Source: Pseudomonadota bacterium (GTDB taxonomy: Bacteria; Pseudomonadota; Alphaproteobacteria; Rhizobiales; Xanthobacteraceae). Taken from it: a stretch of DNA of 13,526 nt. Shown piece after piece: positions 6,705 to 11,823 of this stretch. A program made the translations under genes and the position numbers. Below the pieces are notes generated by a model. The model ran no database searches, was not told the DNA's origin, and worked only from the letters and a program-made list of their open reading frames with translations. Location of the stretch: contig JAJYAH010000105.1 of NCBI GenBank assembly GCA_021779635.1, forward strand, positions 1 to 13,526, read 5' to 3'. Numbering within the stretch: the first letter of the stretch is position 1; each line of letters begins with the position of its first letter.

Positions 6705-6992
6705 TTCATTCCTTTGAATGATGAATTCGGATGAGAGAAAGTAGGAGCGCCGGGCTGCACGTGACGGTGTGTTAAAATGAGTACTAGCGGCGAGCCGTCG
6801 CGTTCTGCTGAAGTGATTTACTCAAGTTTTAATCAATGTTCTCGGCCCGAGGGCGAGCCCTAATCTCGGGGCTACCTCGGCTGCTAGGCTACCGGCCCAT
6901 ACCGGAACACACTCATCATCACGTCGCCGTATTTGCATTCGCCTGCCCTCTGCTAAAGCCATGCTTGTTGGAGGACCTCGATGGAGGTTCTC
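6705..6992. promoter_or_regulatory. Divergent, structure-rich spacer before the relaxase; candidate oriT/promoter region
   Basis: These 288 bp separate the 570-aa gene (minus) from the relaxase (plus), so promoters for both must lie here. Next to the minus gene, TCATTC and GAATGA (6706-6721) form a perfect 6-bp inverted repeat around its ribosome site. In the middle, 6841-6905 is dense in repeats: GCCCGAGGGCGAGCCC gives alternative small stems, AGCCC (6856-6860) pairs with GGGCT (6869-6873), GGCTACC occurs twice 17 bp apart (6870 and 6887), and ACCGG occurs twice (6891 and 6901). MobF relaxases are often encoded close to their oriT, so this is the best oriT candidate in the window. I cannot identify a nick site. 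TTTGCATTCGC sits at 6932-6942. Confidence 0.35.
6971..6992 (+). promoter_or_regulatory. 9-bp RNA hairpin ending exactly at the relaxase AUG
   Basis: GAGGACCTC (6971-6979) and GAGGTTCTC (6984-6992) form a continuous 9-bp RNA stem with one internal G-U pair and a 4-nt GATG loop. The Shine-Dalgarno GGAGG lies mainly in the 3' arm, and the start codon follows with no gap at 6993. The same stem with a different loop lies before the mini-relaxase ORF at 10428-10449. It could block translation as RNA or be a palindromic operator as DNA. Confidence 0.6.
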
Positions 6993-9659
6993 ATGGTTGC
7001 GACAATCGCGGCTGGTACAACGGCGCAATATTACAGCAAGCAAAGCGAATATTATCTCGGGGGCGGGGAGCCCGCGGGGCGTTGGATCACGTCCACTGGC
7101 AATTTCGATGCGACCCATGGCGCGATCGTCGACAACGCGCTGTTCGAACGTCTTCATGCCGGTCTGGATAAAGACGATCAGCCTCTGCTGTCGAATAATG
7201 GCGATGGGGCAAATCGCGTCGGCGGAATTGACCTGACCCTATCGGCGCCGAAGTCGGTCTCCGTCTTGTTCGCGCTCGCTGATCCCGCGACGCGTCGTGC
7301 GATCGAGCACGCTCAGCACGTTGCGTGCGAGGCGACGATTGGCTTCCTCGACCGAAATGCCGCATTTTGTCGACGCGGCAAGAACGGCCATCTACTGGAG
7401 CGGGCGTCCCTGACCGTGGCGTCGTTCCAACATGCGGAGGCAAGGCCGGTTGCGCACGACGATGGATGCGTCTTTGCCGATCCCAACCTGCATAGTCACG
7501 AAGTGATCCTGAATTGCGCTGTCCGCGACGACGGCTCAATCGGCGCCCTCGATGCCCGTCACCTCTTTGCCAACAAGATGGCCGCCGGCGCGGTGTACCA
7601 TCTCACACTGGCCTCCGAACTCCAAAAGCTCGGTTTTGCCATTGGCGATATTGGTAAAAACGGAATCTTCGAAATCGTCGTTCCTCAAACGGATGGCAGT
7701 CGCAGTGCGGAGCTCGACCAGAGTTTTGTAGCACTGCAACGCCACTTCTCGGCGCGGCGCAAGGAGGTGGAACAAGCGATGGCCGAAGAAGGGCTGTCGA
7801 CCGCGGATGCGCCGGCGCTGGCGGCGGCGATCGCTCTGGGAACCCGGTCGTCCAAACAGCAAGAGCGAACCGGGGATCGGTTCGAATTGTGGGCAGCGCA
7901 AGCCGCCCCGTTCGTGGATTTCGACCGGCTCATCGAGAGCCTGCAAACGCATCGGACGTTAGATCACGCTGAACAAGAAAAGCTGATCGCCGAGCGCGTG
8001 GGGGCGGTGCCGGCGCAGCTCACCGAACGCGAAAGCGTCTTTGAACGGCGGCATCTGGATGCGGCCGTCGCGACTTCGCTAGTGGGCATAGGCGTAGCCG
8101 CCATCCGCATGGAGCAGGAGGTCGCCCGCCTTATCGAAGCAGGCGTCGTTGTCGAGCTTGGACGGGATGCCCTACAGCAAGCGGTCTATTCCACTCCGGA
8201 ACAGATCGCGATCGAGCGGGAGTTGGTCACGGTGGCGGAGCGCCTCGTCCGTGCGCAGCGCGCAGCACCTGATCCGGACGATGTTCTGCAGATTTGCGTT
8301 CAGCACGGGCTGTCCGCGGAACAGACGCGCGCCGCGCAGATGGCGACGACATCAGCCGCCATCGCGGTGATCGAGGGCGCAGCCGGTTCAGGTAAGTCAA
8401 CCACGTTGGCCGCAATCGTGGCAGCCTATTCCGCCCCGTCAGATATCAGTGGCGCTGCCTCCATGCCCCGGCGGGTCATCGGCGCGGCTCAATCCTGGAA
8501 GATTGCCAAAGAATTGCAAAAGCTCGGCATCGAGGCGATGGCCACAGACGCATGGCTTGCCCGTACCAGCGAACCGTTTCTCGATGCCAATACCGTGCTT
8601 GTCGTGGATGAGGCGGGGCTTTTGTCATCGCGCCAAATGCTGGCGATCACCAAGAAGGCCGCGGAAGCACGCTCAAAGATCGTGATCGTAGGCGATCGCG
8701 AACAATTGCAGGCCTTGGGCGCTGGCCCCGGGCTTTCCATCCTCGCCGGAATTGCGGGCACAACCCGCGTGGACACCATCGTGCGGCAGCGCGAGGCCTG
8801 GATGCGCGCCGCCGTCACGGATTTCGCCAAGGGGCGTGCCGAGAAGGGATTACAAGCGTTCGAGGAGCGGGGCTTCCTAACCTCCACTCTCGGCGAAAAG
8901 GCAACCGTCAAAAGTATCGTGAACGCATGGGAAAATACCCAGCGTGCGGCGTCGACCCCTTCGGTCCTGTTGATTGCCAAGACCAACGCTCAGGTCCGGG
9001 CCCTCAATGAAGAGGTCCGCGTCCGATTGAAGCGCGACGGGCAGATCGTCGGAGCCGATATCCAAGTTGCTGCCGTAACACCGTCAGGCCATGGTCAACA
9101 GCTTGCTTTCGCGACCGGCGATCACATCCGGTTTCTGGTGCGGCATGATCGACTCGCGGTCATCAACGGCACCACGGCCACCATCACCCATATCGATGGC
9201 CGCGAAACGTCGGATCCCACGCTCCAAGTCGAAATTGCCGGCCGTCTGGCGAAGTTTCGCGTATCGGAGCTTGCCGATGAATTTGGCCGAGCCCGGCTTG
9301 GTCACGCCTACAGCACCACGATCTATGGATCCCAAGGCCTGACCACCGATCAGGCTTTTGTCTGGGCCGGCCCGTCGATGACACGGCATGACGCCTATGT
9401 CGCATTTTCTCGCGCTCGGGAGAAGCTCGAGATCTTCGTCGATATTCGCGAGATTGACGCGCAAGTCCGCCTGGATTTGCCGCTGTCGGAGCGGCTGGAG
9501 GCCGCCATAACGCCGGAACGGCGACTGAACTGGCTGGCCAGCCGGCTGTCGCGGCTGCAGGTCAAGACCTGCACGCTCGATCCGGTGCTCGATCATGCCG
9601 CACGGGTCCAGGAACGCGCGCGCGAGCGTGAACGGTCGGTGGAGTATGACCTTGGCTAA
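6993..9659 (+). CDS. MobF-family conjugative relaxase/helicase (TrwC/TraI-like)
   Basis: This 888-aa protein nicks oriT and unwinds plasmid or ICE DNA for conjugative transfer. Numbering from ATG 6993, tyrosine pairs Y13Y14 and Y20Y21 match the spaced double pairs of F TraI. LTLSAPKSVSVLFAL (81-95) is the MobF signature. H147, H167 and H169 (ASFQH; NLHSHE) form the metal-binding histidine triad. The RecD-like helicase follows: Walker A GAAGSGKST (462-470), Walker B VLVVDEAG (535-542), motif III VGDREQLQALG (567-577), and STTIYGSQGLTTDQ with AYVAFSRARE (774-810). It is shorter than F TraI and lacks a long C-terminal extension. I prefer ATG 6993 over 6981: it has GGAGG 5 nt upstream, and the shrunken copy at 10450 starts at the equivalent MVATI. 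All catalytic motifs look intact, so it is probably active. A coupling protein is not in the window. Confidence 0.95.
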   Translation: MVATIAAGTTAQYYSKQSEYYLGGGEPAGRWITSTGNFDATHGAIVDNALFERLHAGLDKDDQPLLSNNGDGANRVGGIDLTLSAPKSVSVLFALADPATRRAIEHAQHVACEATIGFLDRNAAFCRRGKNGHLLERASLTVASFQHAEARPVAHDDGCVFADPNLHSHEVILNCAVRDDGSIGALDARHLFANKMAAGAVYHLTLASELQKLGFAIGDIGKNGIFEIVVPQTDGSRSAELDQSFVALQRHFSARRKEVEQAMAEEGLSTADAPALAAAIALGTRSSKQQERTGDRFELWAAQAAPFVDFDRLIESLQTHRTLDHAEQEKLIAERVGAVPAQLTERESVFERRHLDAAVATSLVGIGVAAIRMEQEVARLIEAGVVVELGRDALQQAVYSTPEQIAIERELVTVAERLVRAQRAAPDPDDVLQICVQHGLSAEQTRAAQMATTSAAIAVIEGAAGSGKSTTLAAIVAAYSAPSDISGAASMPRRVIGAAQSWKIAKELQKLGIEAMATDAWLARTSEPFLDANTVLVVDEAGLLSSRQMLAITKKAAEARSKIVIVGDREQLQALGAGPGLSILAGIAGTTRVDTIVRQREAWMRAAVTDFAKGRAEKGLQAFEERGFLTSTLGEKATVKSIVNAWENTQRAASTPSVLLIAKTNAQVRALNEEVRVRLKRDGQIVGADIQVAAVTPSGHGQQLAFATGDHIRFLVRHDRLAVINGTTATITHIDGRETSDPTLQVEIAGRLAKFRVSELADEFGRARLGHAYSTTIYGSQGLTTDQAFVWAGPSMTRHDAYVAFSRAREKLEIFVDIREIDAQVRLDLPLSERLEAAITPERRLNWLASRLSRLQVKTCTLDPVLDHAARVQERARERERSVEYDLG

Positions 9660-9753
9660 ATCGCGTTCCAAAAAAATAGGGTTGCGACCGCGCGCGTCGG
9701 CCGAACTCGACGCCATCGAAAGCTTCTCGGCCGTTGATCGACACAGTCTTTGA
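9652..9753 (+). CDS. Short 33-aa ORF overlapping the relaxase stop, related to the 97-aa gene
   Basis: Starting at TTG 9652 (GGAG 7 nt upstream), this ORF begins AKSRSKKIGLRPR and ends at 9753. It overlaps the relaxase stop through the sequence TTGGCTAA. The 97-aa gene at 10733 starts in the same way, GTGGCTAA over the mini-relaxase stop, with GGAG 8 nt upstream and the peptide AKVKGTLRPR. The two are therefore probably homologous positions, with this one shortened. An ATG at 9646 is possible but lies only one base after GGAG. It may be a truncated remnant or a genuine small basic protein. Confidence 0.42.
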   Translation: MAKSRSKKIGLRPRASAELDAIESFSAVDRHSL

Positions 9754-9793
9754 CCCGCCATCTTCTTCCTGACCAACCGAAAGGACCACGACC

Positions 9794-10156
9794 ATGCCTG
9801 ACAGCAACCTTCCCATTGATCCCAATACCATCCTGCCAATGCCGGTTGAGAATTTTGCCGACATCGCCATCGGTGCCGCGCTCTGGCTGGTGCTGGAATC
9901 GCAGGGGGCTATCGCCAACAAGACCGCGTTCGATCCCGACCCCGAGAACTGCTTCAAGGTGTTCGGGCGGCTCCCGGCGGTGCGGGTGCTGCGCGATCTC
10001 ACCGAGGATCAGCGTCACGACATGTTCATCGAGGGCTTCCGTCGTATCCCCCACGGCGCGCAGCAGGCATTTGAGCTCTTGCTATCCCACCACACGGAGA
10101 TGTTGTGGGAGGGTTTCCGGACCCGGTGGAATGCGATTGCAAACGAGCAGCCATAG
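9794..10156 (+). CDS. Hypothetical protein, 120 aa
   Basis: This is an unrecognised 120-aa protein. ATG 9794 has AAAGGA 8 nt upstream. The chain opens with a Pro/Asp-rich segment (DSNLPIDPNTILPMP), then a hydrophobic helix (FADIAIGAALWLVLESQG), a DPDPENCFKVFGRLPAVRVLRDLTEDQ segment, and a helical C-terminus (QQAFELLLSHHTEMLWEGF). No cysteine pairs, signal peptide or catalytic motif are visible. It follows the relaxase by 134 bp on the same strand and is likely part of its transcript. Its third-position GC bias is like that of the relaxase, which supports real coding; the long minus-strand frame across it (10002-9562) is a shadow. It could be a small accessory factor of transfer, but only position suggests that. 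Confidence 0.68.
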   Translation: MPDSNLPIDPNTILPMPVENFADIAIGAALWLVLESQGAIANKTAFDPDPENCFKVFGRLPAVRVLRDLTEDQRHDMFIEGFRRIPHGAQQAFELLLSHHTEMLWEGFRTRWNAIANEQP

Positions 10157-10386
10157 TCGCCGCATGGTTGCGCTGGCTCGGCCAGCATCGGAGGCCGCGG
10201 TCAACCGAACACCCACGTTTCGAATTCGGTCAGGGTGACGGACCCGGGGCCCGACATCACCGCCAACCAGGAGCACGCCCTACTGCTTCGGCGGGGGCAC
10301 GATGATCCACGGGAACAAGGAGCCGAGCGGCGGCCGGTCGTCTTTCGTGGGTGGCGATGCCTTTGATGAGGTCGTCCGCGATCGTG

Positions 10387-10449
10387 TATTTCCATTCGCG
10401 TCCCCCCCATCCAAAGCATGTTCTTTAGAGGACCTCATCAGAGGTTCTC
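10387..10449 (+). promoter_or_regulatory. Duplicate of the relaxase leader: shared motif and the same 9-bp hairpin
   Basis: TATTTCCATTCGCG (10387-10400) matches the relaxase upstream motif, and AAAGC-ATG-TT spacing follows as in that copy. GAGGACCTC (10428-10436) and GAGGTTCTC (10441-10449) are identical to the relaxase stem arms, with an ATCA loop, and ATG follows directly at 10450. The loop has changed while both arms are unchanged, which suggests selection on the pairing or on a palindromic operator. Confidence 0.6.
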
Positions 10450-10740
10450 ATGGTGGCGACGATCGTAGCGAGCGCAATACCGCAGCCCAGACAGTCCGAA
10501 TATCTTCTCGGCGGACGCGAAGCCGTGGTCCGTGGCTCGATTGTTGATGTCGCTCTGGTCGGTCGCCGTGATGGCTTCGACGTGGTCGGTCGGTTCCTAC
10601 CGATTAGTCCGGGCGGCATGTCTTGGCTCATTACCGGACTGTCTCGCGTTCAGATTAGGACATGTACGCGCGATCCGGCTGTGGAGTACGCGAGGCGCGA
10701 GGCTGAACGCAATCAGTCACGGAGCTCCGACCGTGGCTAA
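10450..10740 (+). pseudogene. Miniature relaxase derivative: N-terminal and C-terminal ends fused, core deleted
   Basis: This intact 96-codon frame is built from the two ends of the relaxase. Its start MVATIVAS...QSEYLLGG matches relaxase MVATIAAG...QSEYYLGG, then GSIVDVALVGRRDGFD matches GAIVDNALFERLHAGLD. Its end SWLITGLSRVQIRTCTRDP...AEYAR-like region matches relaxase NWLASRLSRLQVKTCTLDP. The paired tyrosine segment (Y13Y14), the histidine triad and the whole helicase are gone, so it cannot act as a relaxase. The leader hairpin, the start and the stop overlap with the next gene (GTGGCTAA) are kept, and the frame has no stop. It could be a decayed duplicate, or a small ORF kept because its translation controls the downstream genes. 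Divergence from the full gene shows the duplication is not recent. Confidence 0.7.
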
Positions 10741-11026
10741 GGTCAAAGGCACCCTTCGGCCGCGAAAGGTTCAGGGTGATCCCCTCAACACTTCAGGCCA
10801 TTCCGAACATGGCCCAAAGGTGGGCGCCGCGACGGATGAGCCGATCGTGCTTGACGATTTTCCCGAGGTGATCCCGGTCGCCAGGCCGGAGTTGGAGGTC
10901 ATCGAAACGTACCTCGGCGGTCTGATCGACCAGCTGCTTATGGACGCCGCATCCGACGGGGCCAAGGCGCCCGTTTCCACCAATTCCGGCAGCCCATCCG
11001 GGCCTCCCGCCCTAGATCGTGACTAG
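10733..11026 (+). CDS. Hypothetical small protein, 97 aa, coupled to the mini-relaxase
   Basis: The gene starts at GTG 10733 (GGAG 8 nt upstream) inside the end of the mini-relaxase ORF, which stops at 10740. The frame extends upstream to 10532, but that part overlaps the mini-relaxase. The N-terminus is short and basic (AKVKGTLRPRKVQG). A Ser/Gly/Ala linker follows, then an acidic-hydrophobic core (DEPIVLDDFPEVIPVARPELEVIETYLGGLIDQLLMDAAS) and a disordered Ser/Pro tail. The helix near EVIETYLGGLIDQLLM could be a dimerisation element. Its stop TAG lies within the GTG start region of the next gene, so the three frames from 10450 form a chain of overlaps. I know no family. The 33-aa ORF after the full relaxase shares its N-terminal start. 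Confidence 0.65.
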   Translation: MAKVKGTLRPRKVQGDPLNTSGHSEHGPKVGAATDEPIVLDDFPEVIPVARPELEVIETYLGGLIDQLLMDAASDGAKAPVSTNSGSPSGPPALDRD

Positions 11027-11030
11027 TCAC
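11019..11030. repeat. Perfect 12-bp palindrome over a stop/start overlap
   Basis: GTGACTAGTCAC is a perfect 12-bp palindrome. It contains both the GTG start of the 223-aa gene and the TAG stop of the 97-aa gene. It could be an operator or just a chance product of the overlap; no second copy is seen in the window. Confidence 0.5.
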
Positions 11031-11690
11031 GCCATGTGCCCGCCCGACCAAACCAACGAAAAACCTGACGACGCCGCTGCCGCGGCTGACGGCGACGAAA
11101 CCGCCCAAGAGCAGAATCACGTCGTCGTCCCGCTGACAGACGACGAGTTGCGAGCGGGTGGCATGAAGCGCACTGTGGCGTACATCCGAACGGAACGGTC
11201 GAAAGAAGCACTTCGGAAAGAAAAACATCGAAAGAAGCAGCAAGAAAGCGGTAAGCGCCAAATCAACATCAACGTTCCTGATGACGACCGTTCGCGCGCC
11301 ACCGTGCGGGGCGCGGCAATCGCGATCGAAGACGAGGTGGCGCACCGGGCTTTTGAACTGCTGCTCGCTGACGAGGAATTGCGCCCCCTCATTGTCGGCG
11401 TCGCCGCTCAATCCGAACTTCGCGAAATAGTCGACCTTATCCAACGACTGCCAGCAACAGCACATTCACTGAACGCCGTACGGCTCGCCATTACCGATCC
11501 GGCGATTGCCGAACTGATCGATAGGGCGACGGCGACCCGCCGCGTGCGGGTGGCCATGGAGATGGCCGCCGCCAACCCGGAATTCGTATTCTTTGGTCAC
11601 AACGCTGCGACACAGCGGAGCTTCTGCGCCCGTCTGGCCCGGCTCCTGCTCAGGATTCACAAAGTCCGCCGCATCGATAGCGACCCATAG
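11019..11690 (+). CDS. Basic accessory protein, 223 aa (possible ribbon-helix-helix DNA-binding type)
   Basis: The frame opens at GTG 11019, overlapping the stop of the 97-aa gene by 8 bases; ATG 11034 is an alternative start (218 aa). The first 45 residues are Ala/Asp/Glu-rich and probably disordered. A strongly basic patch follows (RSKEALRKEKHRKKQQESGKRQ), then ININVPDDDRSRATVRGAA. The order 'basic helix, strand of alternating residues, Asp-rich turn, helix' recalls small DNA-binding proteins of alphaproteobacterial plasmids with a (Q/R)-x-N-V-x-V-P strand; I infer, but cannot prove, a ribbon-helix-helix-like fold. The remainder is helical (AIEDEVAHRAFELLLADEEL...). Lying between the mini-relaxase unit and the recombinase, it could be a transfer or excision regulator. 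Confidence 0.72.
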   Translation: MTSHAMCPPDQTNEKPDDAAAAADGDETAQEQNHVVVPLTDDELRAGGMKRTVAYIRTERSKEALRKEKHRKKQQESGKRQININVPDDDRSRATVRGAAIAIEDEVAHRAFELLLADEELRPLIVGVAAQSELREIVDLIQRLPATAHSLNAVRLAITDPAIAELIDRATATRRVRVAMEMAAANPEFVFFGHNAATQRSFCARLARLLLRIHKVRRIDSDP

Positions 11691-11823
11691 CGATGCATGG
11701 CGCGGCAACGCTCGAGCAATTCCCCAAACGAGGGCGAAATCAGTTAACCGCCTGAAAAGATAAGGCTTTGCAAAGGCCTCTCGAGCTGCAAGACTCCCCT
11801 AAATCCGTGGAAAGTGGCACCGT
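11691..11823 (+). promoter_or_regulatory. Spacer before the recombinase with a CTTTGCAAAG palindrome
   Basis: This 133-bp gap should hold the recombinase promoter. It contains the perfect 10-bp palindrome CTTTGCAAAG (11766-11775), then CTCGAG six bases later (11779-11784). I find no convincing -35/-10 pair with normal spacing and only a weak ribosome site (AAAGTGG) before ATG 11824. The palindrome is a reasonable operator candidate, for example for a recombination regulator. Confidence 0.3.

Noticed and set aside
9084..9839. Minus-strand 251-codon frame across the relaxase end
   Set aside because: Antisense to conserved helicase motifs; no family resemblance and no supporting start.
10532..10732. 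Longer N-terminus for the 97-aa protein
   Set aside because: This part overlaps the relaxase-derived frame in another phase; GTG 10733 has its own GGAG and matches the TTG start arrangement after the full relaxase.
11766..11806. Possible sigma-70 type promoter before the integrase (TTGCAA and TAAATC)
   Set aside because: The spacing between the two hexamers is about 26 bp, too long for a normal promoter.
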